The notes under the pieces: generated by a model
What the model saw: only the letters and a program-made list of their open reading frames with translations
What the model was told of the DNA's origin: nothing
The model's database searches: none
Shown: positions 42,646 to 54,800 of the stretch, one piece after another
How positions within the stretch are numbered: position 1 is the stretch's first letter
Layout of the letters: each line of letters begins with the position of its first letter
Source of the DNA: Liolophura sinensis
Lineage: Eukaryota > Mollusca > Polyplacophora > Chitonida > Chitonidae
DNA: 64,000 bases
Reading direction: 5' to 3'
Assembly (NCBI RefSeq): GCF_032854445.1
Contig: NC_088303.1
Span: 14,517,501-14,581,500, forward strand
Program-made: the position numbers and the translations under genes

Positions 42646-44328
42646 GTCGCAACCCCTATTGAAATAAACTACACCTATTAAAACAGTTACTTCAATAGGG
42701 GTTGCAGTCATAACCCGTATTTCATTAGGGGTTGCATTTTTTCAACAGGTGTTGCGACGGCGGCAACCCCTATTGAAGTAAAGAAGATTTATTTCAATGA
42801 GACACTTTTGCACATATTCTACTCGCCATTTGAAATATTTCACACCTTTGTAATATTATAGTTTCAAAGGCATTATCTCTCTAATTGATAGAATACCACG
42901 TATTCAAAATATCAGAAACTCATTCATTTTCTACAAATATTTTGAGCTGTTGATGATTTTTCCATGACGGGTAAGTGGCATTGGGTTGGGGTGGTTTAAA
43001 TGTTACTGAAAATCCTGTTTTATGGTAGTTCTGTTCTGTTCACAAGACTTGCTGAATTCCGGGTAACATGTAGGAACCTCATAATTCTTACTCAAGAGGC
43101 TTCTGACCAGTGCAATTGTGAGTTCAAACCCAACTCATGTTGGCTTTCTTTCCGGTTGTACGACAGCAACCTGCAGATGATCGTTGGTTTCCCCCAGGCT
43201 GTAGTCCGTTTCCTACCACAATAATAATGGCCGCCGTCGTATAAGTGAACTGATATATATATATATATATATACATGTATATATATATATGTGAGTACGG
43301 CGTAAAACACCAATCAAATAATGAAATAAATAAATATGATTAAATAACATTTTTGTGGCAACATTTGTAGCCTTAACTGTACTAAACCCTTATGAACCAA
43401 TTGATCAATCTACCAACTAAACCAACTTTAGTTTCATGTTGTACGACATACTTTATTGAGACGTCAAGCGAAATGAAGAAACTGGATTTCTCAGGTCTAT
43501 TGACGCCTTTTCAACCTCATGCTCATTTATACTTAAACAAAGCAATACAAAGGATTTGCACAGTTGGTGAAGTCTTTCTGCTGTCAAGTCACCCTTTAAA
43601 TTGCACAAATAAACAGTCATCACTAATGTTGTTCACAAATAGAAGAGATCATTAAAATGATGCACCTCATCAACAATCAAGAATAGTTATTTAAACACAG
43701 AATGCAACAGATGGACTGAGGTCTGAAGAGGGCCAAATTTGTAGTGGGAGTCTCTGGAAAGCATAAGATCTACTGCAAGTCATTCAGTGGCTGTTAGAAG
43801 CCATTGGATATTAAAATGGAAATTACTCTATGCTATGGAGCAGACGATGGAAGGGCGAATATTGAAATTGTTCACTGATCGCATGCACCTCAGTGGTTTA
43901 CTCTTTCAAAAGACAGAAACAAATGAGACCCAAGAAACAACAATACTACATCTAAAGGTATTAAAAATGGAACGACATGTATCTGGACATCTCTGTTACA
44001 CAGCACAACTTTGTAATAATTTTCTGTTTCAAAAGAATTCGTATAAAAATACTCATCACCCTGAATTTACGTACAAACTCCTTTGAATATCAAACCTAAC
44101 AATATTACAGTTTTACACAGTACTAACAAATAGAACATTGAAATGAACATAACTTGGGGTCTAGTCGACTTATTTCAATAAGGGTCATAAATGTTAAACA
44201 AAGTGCTTATTGAAACAACATTGTTTCACGAGGGGTTGCAGTTGCAACCATTATTGAAATATTTTTTCATTAGGGGTTGCGAAGTAATTGTTTCAATAGG
44301 CGTAGTTTATTGCAATTGGGGTTGCGAC
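42646..44328. mobile_element. 1.68-kb TIR DNA transposon (non-autonomous) with subterminal GGGGTTGC repeats
   Basis: The left end, GTCGCAACCCCTATTGAAAT onward, and the reverse complement of the right end, GTCGCAACCCCAATTGCAAT onward, agree at 43 of 48 positions (42646-42693 against 44281-44328). Just inside each end the motif CAATAGGGGTTGC recurs in both orientations: about five times in the left 140 bases and five or six in the right 140. This resembles an array of transposase-binding sites. The interior has two open frames (43392-43655 and 43787-44086) with no transposase motif I can recognise, and a SINE is inserted at about 43.1-43.3 kb. No target-site duplication is evident. Confidence 0.85.
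43075..43335 (+). mobile_element. SINE family A inside the TIR transposon, split by a TA run
   Basis: GTGAGTTCAAACCCAACTCA (B box), CAACCTGCAGATGATCGTTG, TAATAATGGCCGCCGTCGTA, a (TA)n stretch at 43253-43292, then GAGTACGGCGTAAAACACCA and an A-rich tail. The SINE inserted after the transposon arrived. Confidence 0.8.
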
Positions 44329-44514
44329 ACCAGTCAAAGAAATATTGAGATCTACAAGTAAGTAAATATGCTCCTGGAAATTGGCTGTTAATTGGATTGT
44401 AAGGCAACACATAATACTTGTGTTATTTTTTAGGTCCAGGTTTTTAGATCTTTTGGTATTTGCGCTCATTTTCTTTCTGCCAGCTGTCATAGGTACATGT
44501 ATCTAATTTCATAG

Positions 44515-44880
44515 TGGGGACCAGTCAGCAGGACTTTGATGCCATTTTATTGACGTCAAACGTGGCTTCCCATATCATCAAAATGTCCTCATAATAAAGG
44601 CAGAATGATGTTACAATAGAAACTGATGCATTGTGGCATGTCACAGGTATTGATTAGGGTCAGTTTTTGATGTAACAGTTGGTGGGTGAGTGAGTGAGTC
44701 CTTGGGGTTTAAGGTCATACTTAACAGTATTTTAGTCATATGACGACAAAGGAATCCGTAGAGTGCATGTGATGTGCTTGTTGCAGGACGGATTTCCACC
44801 ACAGTTGGTTACTCAAGATCCATCTTCACATAAGTGCCACCTCATAGGATTCAAAAAATATGTTCACAGGAAAATATTAA
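44515..44880 (+). repeat. dispersed repeat family D, copy 2
   Basis: CAGCAGGACTTTGATGCCAT then TTTATTGACGTCAAACGTGG, and AAGTGCCACCTCATAGGATT further on, parallel the copy at 38855-39065. About 160 extra bases lie in the middle. Confidence 0.6.
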
Positions 44881-45019
44881 ACTGCTTATCCGCAAGGATA
44901 TAAGTCCATTCCTTGACTTTAAGGTTAATAAAGTTTATGTTTGATCTTCCATATTGTGCGTCATATACATATATACTTCATCATTAAGTATTGATTGTCA
45001 CACTGTGATTTTGTTTTAG

Positions 45020-45860
45020 GGAAAATTAACCATTGAAGAAATTGCAAACGTCCGTCAAGAGATTGATGATGGAAGGTCACAATGAAATGTCATGGTCAGC
45101 AGGGTGATGAGCTCGGAGAACAGGAAATCCACAGGAGGACAACATATCTCAGATACCAGTTACCATGGTAACCAGGGCTCTTCTGGCTCAAAGGTCAAGG
45201 TCAAAGATCGTATCATCACTTTTGAAAAAATTAAGGATGCAGTGACGCATGCTGATGACAGTAATGATCACCAAAATGTCTATAGTGACGCATTGTCTTC
45301 AGTGGAAATAACTGACGATGAAGGAGTATACAGCGATGCATGGTCAGCAATGCCCATATCAAAGGGAGATCACCTCACAGAGAGATATAATACATATAAG
45401 CAAAATGGAAACATAATGGCCAATGAAATGCCGGAGACTTCAGAAATCACATTAGCCAACACCCAGCTGGATCCAATGCAAACACCTGGTGCATCAGGGG
45501 GGGAAAACGTGTCTGGTAGTCCAGTACATGTAGCAGCTGAAAGCTCACCAGTGCAAAGTGTTGCGTCCTTAGCCGATTCGACAATATACGACGAGGTTCC
45601 ATCCAAAGATTCATCCTTGGACTGCTTTACAGAGTCACTTCCTGACAAACATGGCAGGAATTTGTCTGACAGAGAATCTGCCTTTATTTCATATACACAG
45701 TCTCTGCCGCCAAACTTCAGTCTGGCGGACAGGCCAGAAAGAGCAAGTCTGACAGGGGAAAATGACTGGGGTAGTGCGGAGAATATAAGGGCTGCCAAGA
45801 ACAAATCTCTGACGCTGAGACGACGGTCTGCAGAGGACAAAAACAGAGGCAGCGGAGAAG
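45020..45860 (+). CDS. first visible ARHGEF10 exon (start codon at 45092)
   Basis: The acceptor is TTTTGTTTTAG. The ATG at 45092 opens 256 codons of a Ser-, Asp- and Glu-rich, low-complexity N-terminus with short motifs repeated around NVYSDALSS and GVYSDAWSA, and later TIYDEVPSK and [17 protein letters not shown]. The exon ends at a poor donor (GAAG|GTTCTA) that keeps phase 1 with the next exon. Between the acceptor and the ATG the same frame encodes GKLTIEEIANVRQEIDDGRS and then meets TGA at 45083, so this part is 5' untranslated unless the sequence is wrong. Confidence 0.75.
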
Positions 45861-48800
45861 GTTCTATCTTTTTGACATTTATACATTGTAGTTACAGCAT
45901 TATTTGTTTGAGATTCTCTTAAGTATATTTCAATCCACTTGAAAATATGTACATACAAATAGCCAAACACTTGTCAATATACATGTATACCGGCTTGCAT
46001 TGTGTATTGTATTAGTTGTGGTTTGATTTTTCTCTGTTATAAAGTTCTACTGTTGAAGTACATGTACCTGTATTTAACTTACTGGCAATGTGATGTGATG
46101 TCTGAATTTTGAATAATCGAATAATGGTAAGTTAAAAACTGCATAAAACACTAGGGCGCCATCTCTCTAACATTTACATCTCTAGATAAATCTTTGAATT
46201 GTTTCTTTGTATTAAAATCATGAATGCATGCATATTTATGATCAGAGACTTAAGGGTACCGTTTTGACTTTATAGCCGATATTCCACTTACATGTACATG
46301 AAAAAGTCATTGTATTGCTAATATACCTTTTCCTTCTGTTTGACAGGACAAGAATTTTATGCTGGGGACCAAATGGGTGAGTCTTCATGCTATATGGATC
46401 ACCTATGAAAAGTTATGATGTACTGGCATCGCGGGTACATGAAGATTTCTGAATCGTGATCAAACCTCTGCTCAGTCCAGGGCGACTTGCACAAAGCCTA
46501 AGTTGATTGTAAATAACTAAGATCTCCATCGTACTCTTAGCTGACAATGGACACCCCCTTGCACAACGTTTTTCTCTGTTGTATTTTGGTTTAGGTGAAT
46601 TTGATGAAGATGAGAACATCTATGAGTCAATGTACCTTCAGCCTCTGCCAGGTGATAATGAGTATGATTCTGATGACATTTCATGGAGCAGTGACGAATT
46701 TGAGTCCTACGAGGATAGCATTCACAATGAGGCTGTCCCTAAGGTCGCGCCTGAGGTCGCACAACCAGCGACAGTTATTATGGGACCTCCTGCGTCTCGA
46801 GTCCGCAAAATTCATATTGCTCATGGTTTGGAGGAACCTCAGGTGAGCTTGATAGTTAATGACAGATGTGTATGTGGAAATGTGTAGTGCCCTAATTCCT
46901 CAACCTTTTCACATATGCAACTGCAACTTTAAGTGCAATTTATTCAGATTTATAATTACATTTTGGAGACAAAACTACATTGGCCAATGGAAGGGCTTAA
47001 AACAAGTGTAATTTTGTGAGTCTACACAAAGTAATATTTTCAGAATATGCTTGAAAAACACCATATGTATCATGCGAAAAGATTGAAGAATTACACTGGT
47101 CACAGATGTCTGTGAAGAAATGTGTAGAAGTTCTTTCATCAAATTTACATCAGTCATTTATTTTGAAGCTGAAGATTTTGAAGATTGTTCACAGGAAGGC
47201 TAATGTACATGCAAATAAAGGTAGAGAATACGACATTTTCAGTCTGTGTTGTCGGAAATGAAAGGTGGCAGTAGGTCATGGCATAGATATATTTTTCAAA
47301 ACAGGGTTAAATAGCTTTGACCAGATGCACCAGGTGCTGGTCAAAGCATATCCTAAATTACTGAACAAATTTGGCTAGTTGATTGTAACTTTTGATGCAA
47401 TTTGAAAATGAAATTCATAAGACTTTGAGAAGTAAAATATATTGTTTAGGAATGGACACATATTTGCTTACCAGAAATTATGAAATAGCCTGTCCAGGTA
47501 ACATTGCACAAATACGCCAAAACATGCTCTACATCTGTGGTTGAATTTGTTGAAGATTTAGGGTAAGGCCTTTCCGTGAATATCCACTTGTTTGATGTGG
47601 ACTTCAGGGACATTCAGAGTTCTTTCCCTTGTCTTGTATTTCAAGGCAAACTTCTGGGAGCCATAACTATACATACTAGATGCATGTGTACGTATGTGGC
47701 CAATGAGGTTTGAATGTACAAAGGCACAAGATCTGTTCAGGGGGTGGATGAAGAATACCTGAACAGTAGAAATCAAAAGCATGTGTATTCCACATTTTCA
47801 TTTTTTTCATTTCATTGATTTCATGTATCACCTGTTACACTATAGCTTTCACTCATGTCCGTGATTGAATTACACTTGTATCCGTCATTGTTGGTAGATT
47901 TGTCACCTTAATTATTCTTGATCTAATTTATGACATCATGACGTTATTTTCTCTTCTGATGTACAGTACCCTAGCTTGCTTCGTAGACTGAAGGAGAGTT
48001 TTAAAGGTTCAGCTGATTTATCCAGTGGGGAAGAAGACAGCCCATGTTTACCTGTGGAGATTTGTGACATCAAGCATCCACCACCTGTCCTGCCCCCTCT
48101 GCCAAGTGGACTCACCACAAACCAAGTAAGTTGGCTGGAAATACAAAGAGTCAATTAATATCCAATTAAATCCTGTTAAAACTAATAGCTGGTGAATAAA
48201 AGTTAAATCTGCAACAAAGTATATTTTTAATGGGGTACCGGCAGATTTTCCTCTCATAAAATTAGAACTTGCACGTCACAAGTCCTTTGTTGCATGACGC
48301 AAAACATGTTGCGTTCTGCACTTTCATCTGTGACATATTTGGTCTACCTGCTGTGACATATTTGGTCTGCCCACTGTGATGTATTTGGTCTGCCCACTGT
48401 TACGTATTTGGTCAGCCCGCTGTGATGCATTTGGTCAGCTCATTGTAACGTATTTGGTCTGCCCACTGTGATGTATTTGGTCTGCACACTGTGACGTATT
48501 TGATCTGCCCACTGTGACATATTTGGTCTGCCCACTGTGATGTATTTGGTCTGCCCACTGTGACGTATTTGGCCTGCCCATTATGACCTATTTGGCCTGC
48601 CCAGTGTGAGGTATTTGGTCTGCCCACTGTGACGTATTTGGTCTACCCACTGTGACGTATTATTTGATCTGCCCACTGTGACGTATTTGGTCTGCTCACT
48701 ATAACGTATTTGGTCTGCCAAGTGTGAAGTATTTGGTCTGCCCATTGTGATGTATTTGGTCAGCCCACTGTGACGCATTTGGTCTGCCCACTGTGACATA

Positions 48801-51800
48801 TTTGGTCTGCCCACTGTGATGTATTTGGTCAGCCCGCTGTGACGCATTTGGTCAGCTCGCTGTGACGTATTTGGTCAGCCCACTATGACGTATTTGGCCT
48901 GCCCATTATGACCTATTTGGTCTACCCAGTGTGAGGTATTTGGTCTGCCCACTGTGACGTATTTGGTCTGCCCACTGTGACGTATTTGGTCAGCCCGCTG
49001 TGACGCATTTGGTCAGCTCGCTGTGACGTATTTGGTCTGCCCACTGTGACATATTTGGTCTGCCCACTATGACATATTTGGTCTACCCACTGTGACGTAT
49101 TATTTGATCTGCCCACTGTGACGTATTTGGTCTGCCCACTATAACGTATTTGGTCTGCCCACTATAACGTATTTGGTCTGCCCAATGTGATGTATTTGGT
49201 CTGCCCACTGTGATGTATTTGGTCTGCCCACTGTGACATATTTGGTCTGCCCACTGTGACGTATTTGGTCTGCCCACTGTGACGTATTTGGTCAGCCCAC
49301 TGTGACGCATTTGGTCAGCTCGCTGTGATGCATTTGGTCTGCCCACTATGACCTATTTGGTGTGTCCAGTGTGAGGTATTTGGTCTGCCCAGTGTGATGT
49401 ATTTGGTCTGCCCACTGTGATGTATTTGGTCAGCCCACTGTGACATATTTGGTCTGCCCACTGTGACGTATTTGGTCTGCCAACTGTGACGTATTTGGTC
49501 TGCCCACTGTGATGTATTTGGTCTGCCCAGTGTGATGTATTTGGTCTGCCCACTGTGACGTATTTGGCCTGCCCACTGTGACGTATTTGGTCTGCCCACT
49601 GTGACGTCACGCTGTTGATACTGCAGTGGAATGTTCAGTGCCACTGAAATGATGTAAGATGTCCCACTTCGGACTTCTGCGGGTATCACATTAACAGTGT
49701 TAAGTGTGTTTATTTTCAAAATTGACATCTGATAATTACTGCTGCTATTATTACTTTTGTCATGGGAAGACTTTTGTGTAATAGATGCACCTGTGCATGT
49801 CAAGTTGAAACAGTTTATCGGAAAATTCATAACGTTTATATTTATTTCTTGTTTTAGGTGAAGAGACGACATGCTATTGGTGTGCTAATTGACAGTGAGA
49901 AATCATACATTGCCTCATTGCAGCGTCTGCTTGATGTAAGAGGTTTTTTTGCATTCAGGCTCTAAAATTTTTAAAAAGTTTAAAAAGTACTTAAGAAATA
50001 TTGCATGGATTGAGCTCAGGTATTGCAGACATTCAGAGCAAATTAGGGGGAGATGGGGGATGTTCCATCATTGATTCGTGGTGTGCATATTAAACACCAT
50101 AAATTACAAAATTCATGACTTAGTGTTTTGTGTATTAGAATCAATGTTAAAGTAAATGGTAGGGGTGGAAGTTGAAAAAAAGACCTGTTACTCACAAGGT
50201 GTGTATTTAATTTCTAGATTCTTTTGCAGTCATTGGTCATTCTATCTTGATGACAACAAGTGGTCAACATTGCCCATTTGCATACATGTACGTGTAATCT
50301 GACGTTAAGTTACAACTTGGCTTCCAAAAATGTTGTGAATATTATATCTCTACGTCACATGTGGCAAAGTTTTTCTGTACATGTAGCTCGCCACTGGCTA
50401 GTAGTTTGTTCCGGGCACTCTCCTTTGATACAACTGAATGCCATGGTGTAAGTGAAATATTCTTGAATAATGTTGAACTACAGTTAAAGAAGTATATTTC
50501 TGGTTGGTACTGTACGTGTGAAGTTTTTTTGATCATTTCACAGTGTGGGACTACTATGGACCAATCAGTCACTTGTATGTGTATTTGTTTATTGGTTTCA
50601 GGACTTTAAGGAGCCCCTGTTGGAAATCCCTTCCTTACAGCGAGGCAAGGTACGAGTCGAGCTGGTGAAAGCAAAGGATATCCTCCAGTACCATCGTATG
50701 TTCCAGATAGAACTTGCGGAACAGGTGAAGATGTGGCACGCCCAGGAGAAAATTGGAGATGTCTTCACAGCTTCGGTAATGCACTCCACATATTTCCCCT
50801 TATACCCTTACTTTCATTGTTCATGGGGCCTTTGTGGCAAGAAATGTGGGACGATGTATGTGTGGCCTGACATGATGTTTCCAGGAGACTGATTTAATAG
50901 GGGAGTTTTAAGTTGGAAGTCTTTGTTATCAAAGGTAAAAACCGTCCTACTGTGTTGTGTGGTGAAAAATGTTAGGTAACCTTTGCTGACAATAATATGC
51001 CGATCACCTGTTTCACCTTTTTCCAGGAGCACAAATGACACCTCTTTCCTGTATGAACTTGTCAAGTTCATCAACATTCAGATTCTCAATCTTGTCTATC
51101 ATTCCTCCTTTCTAAAGTACTGTTTATGACACTTTTTTCAGATGCCCGTGTTATAGTGAATGTGATCAAAAATAGTTACCTAACATTTCTGTCAGGTCAC
51201 ATGATAGAGTTGGACTTTTTGTACCTTCGACGATAAAAGTTCCAACTTGAAAGGTGAGAAAGTAAGCCAGTACCTTGCCAAAGTTTTGGGGTTTACTCCC
51301 AAGACCCATGAATTTCCTCCGCTCACAGGACATGCCATATACATCACAAGTGAAGAAGTAAATACCGGTATACATATAAAGGAATCCAGTGAGAAAATTG
51401 TGAGTGCTGGCTACTGTAGCCAAAGTGAAATGGTTAAAATGTAATAAACATATATCTCTACAGTACATAGTAAATATCTTCAAAATGTTGAATGATATTT
51501 CACTTTCGTTGTAGTTCTCCAAAGCCATAGTCTTAGATGCGTACAGCGAATATGTCAACAATTTTACTGCAGCAATGGAGGAGATAAAAAAAATGACACG
51601 ACAACGAGCATCCCTCAGGGACTACCTCAAGGTAAGATGACCTGTAGAATTAAGGAGGGACCACCATGTTATGAAACCTCTCTTTGCAAGTTTAAGCTAT
51701 AAGATACTTTTTTTTTTTGTTTTTCATCAGCAAAATTGGATAGGATACCTAATATTTTTCCTAGTTCCTATGTTTTTTGAACCTTGGTGTTCTTACCATT

Positions 51801-54800
51801 TATTGTCATTTTAAGGTTGGGAAGGTGTGTTTCTTTTTATTTATTTATATAATTGATTGGCCTTTCAAACCATACTCCAAAATATTTCACTGATATGATG
51901 GCGGCCAGCATTATGGTGGAAGGAAACCTCCGCAGAGCCCAGGAGAAACTCACGACCATCCGCAGGCTGCTGGATTGTTTCTTTTTATGAAGACTTGTTA
52001 ATGACCGAAGCACCTGAAATCTGAGTGCTGATCACTAAACTCTTACTTAATACTGATTTTTTGTAAAGATACATGGAAATACTTTTTTCTTTTTCAATAA
52101 ATTGCCACCATTTATCTGTTACTTACTGGCTGTTATATAGGATATGGTTAAAAGTCCAAGCTGAATTATTCACACAGTGAATCTGCATAAAACAAGAGTA
52201 CAACTGTGACCAAGACATGAGATATAACCTGTGATCTCTGTGTAGCCAATCAGCAGTGACTTTGTCTTAAGAAGGAATTGTTATATTATGATCCCTGAGA
52301 AATTCTCCAAAAGGGTTCTAAAGATGGTTTATGGCTTGTCATAAATGTTCATTTGATTTTAATTATTTTGACCTAGGAGCCTGCATCGGGAAGTTTACCT
52401 AGCCTACTGTATTTCTCCTACGTTTAGAATTTTTAAAGGAAAACATGTTGTTTGATTCTGATTGGTTTATCTACCTTACTTAGCCACTTCAACTTTTTTG
52501 TGAAGTTTGATTAATTTCTTATCAGAAAGACTTGAGTCGTGGTGTTCAAAGCATGATATGTGGGACTTTGTGTGCTTCTGAAAGTGCATTTTTAAATAAT
52601 ACACACTGGATGAAATAGAGTAATATTTGCTCACAACAAGCACGAACATTTCTTATACTTACAGGCAAAAGAGATGAGTAGTCCTGACAGACTGGGATTG
52701 TTTGGGCTGATGGTCAAGCCAGTGCAGAGGTTCCCTCAGTTCATCACCTGTCTACAGGTCAGTGACCAGATTCTAATGTACCATGATGACATGTGACGCT
52801 TGTCGTCACAAACATTTTATTTTCCCTTATCACAAATATCTGATGTTTAAATAGCTGCTTTTTGTCCATGAGTAAATAATACATAAGAGATTCATCAGGT
52901 GAAAATAAATATTTTTTTATTTCAAATGACTGCATCCAAAATAATTGATATAGTCTGTAAAGCCCAGCATAGAATTTCAGCATTCAATCAAAACACTAAT
53001 CTAAAAAAATTAGTCTTTTGTTTATAATTTTCAAAATGCTCTTTTCACTGACACCTACTCATTTTTTTCCTTCACTTAATTTGATATTCATCATACAAGT
53101 TTGATTTTTTGTTGTTGTAGGATTTGCTGAAATACACTCCTCATGATCATCATGACAGACTTGGTCTTCAGCGCGCACTGACTGAGCTGGAAAACATTGC
53201 TCATAAACTGAATGAAAGGAAACGTGAAAGTGAACAAAAACTAGAAGCCAAAGCTATGCTGGCCAACTTTAAGGAACACATGATAACCAAAACAGGCCAT
53301 GAACAAAACCGCAAAATGATCCGTGTTGATGATTTAGACCAGGTGGTAAGTGGATAAGTGGAGTGGGCTTTGATTTGTCCTGGTGATAAGATGCTGGATA
53401 TTGCATTTAGTTAATAGGTTTCTTTAAAGAAAACATCAATTTGGATATGTGCAGCACTTTTTTTGTTTTATTTTTACAAAAAAATATTTTTGCTTTTTTA
53501 CAGAAGATCAGATGAGATGTGCACTGTTTAATGAAACATGTGATTAGTTTACACATGGTGTTCAGGTTACATATCTGAAAAGTTTTCTGCGCTTTCTTTA
53601 TGTTCAGGTTGAAGCATCAAACAAATTCAAGAAAAGACGCCTTATCTTGCTAGATGATCTCCTCATTTTGACAACAGTTATTCCAAGGTTTGTGTTAATA
53701 TTAGTGAATTTTAGCTCTCCGGTTGGAATTTAAAAGACATATTCTTGTATGTATAATACAATAATATAATGTGTGATAAATTTGACGTAATTTTTATATA
53801 TTTTCTGTGTTGGTTGAAGTATTAGCTTTTATTATGTAGAGACTGAAATCATGAAAGAATTTAGGAACTTCAGTTGATGGCCGGTTGAATAGGAGAAAGA
53901 TTAGCATGGGTGGTCTTGCCTTATGGCGATAGTTTTACATTTGGCTTTCTAGTTACTTCCATCTGTAAACCTGGTCACCATTTCTCTGAAAGTGAAAAGT
54001 GGTTTTGTACCCTGAAAATCTGGGATCAAAGTGACAGTTGTACTGGATATTTCATTGTTCCTAGTGCAGAGATTGCTCTGATATTGACTGTCATTCTGTA
54101 GGACAGTTAGCTGTAACTCCATGAGTTTTAAGAATTATCCCCTTAGGTGTAAGGGGATCACATATATTTCAACTAGGGATTAAACTCACCATTGCAGAGA
54201 AGCAACAACAGTCTTCAGGCAGGATGAATGAGTAAATTTGACCATTTTTTCTCTGGCAGTCGAGATGGTGTCGAGCCAGAGCGTTACAAGCTGAAGTGGT
54301 GCTGCCCCCTGTCAGAGGTGGAGCTTAAGGAGAGCTCACTGTCATCCAGCATGCAAAGCTCTGTACGAGGTGAACCAGGCAAAATTACCGTTGTTTTTGC
54401 TAAACCAGGTGAGTATTATTAATGGACGTTGTTGTCACTAAAGTTTTTTGTATTTTATTTCATTGGTGTTTTTTGTGAAGTTTAGGAATATTTGTGGTGA
54501 GGTAGAGTTTAGAGTAAGCCAGTGTAGCCACCACACCTTGCCAGGTGTCTGATAATCATCATGATTTATTGTGTAGCTTGGCCAGCAAAAGCTGAGAACA
54601 TAAAACCCTCATTAGTTAGAGTGTAATCATCTCCCAGGACAACCAATCAGAATGCTCTGTATGTTGTTATTGCTTTGTGGGCTCTTTACATGCATTTTTA
54701 TGTTAAGGTTTGAATTTAAACTGACAGGTTTATAGATTGAATAAACTGAATAGGTTCAAGGGAATATGCGATGTACAGAGGAGAAAGGTCATCATTAACT

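Larger units (their letters stand above)
33152..45019. other. 12-kb interval between AGXT and the first ARHGEF10 coding exon
   Basis: It lies between divergently transcribed genes and should hold the AGXT promoter (33.15-33.4 kb, where GC content is locally higher) and the promoter and any 5' non-coding exons of ARHGEF10. I found no exon with family resemblance. Identified contents are two full SINEs, a TIR transposon, dispersed repeats and simple-sequence arrays, listed separately. Open frames of 90-115 codons (for example 33031-33375 and 42188-42502) match nothing I recognise. Confidence 0.5.

Noticed and set aside
43392-44086. Two frames inside the TIR transposon as a transposase
   Set aside because: Too short, with no DDE/D pattern or zinc finger I can recognise.
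48412-49872. Minus-strand frames of [20 protein letters not shown] type
   Set aside because: Translations of the 23-bp minisatellite; they end at its borders.
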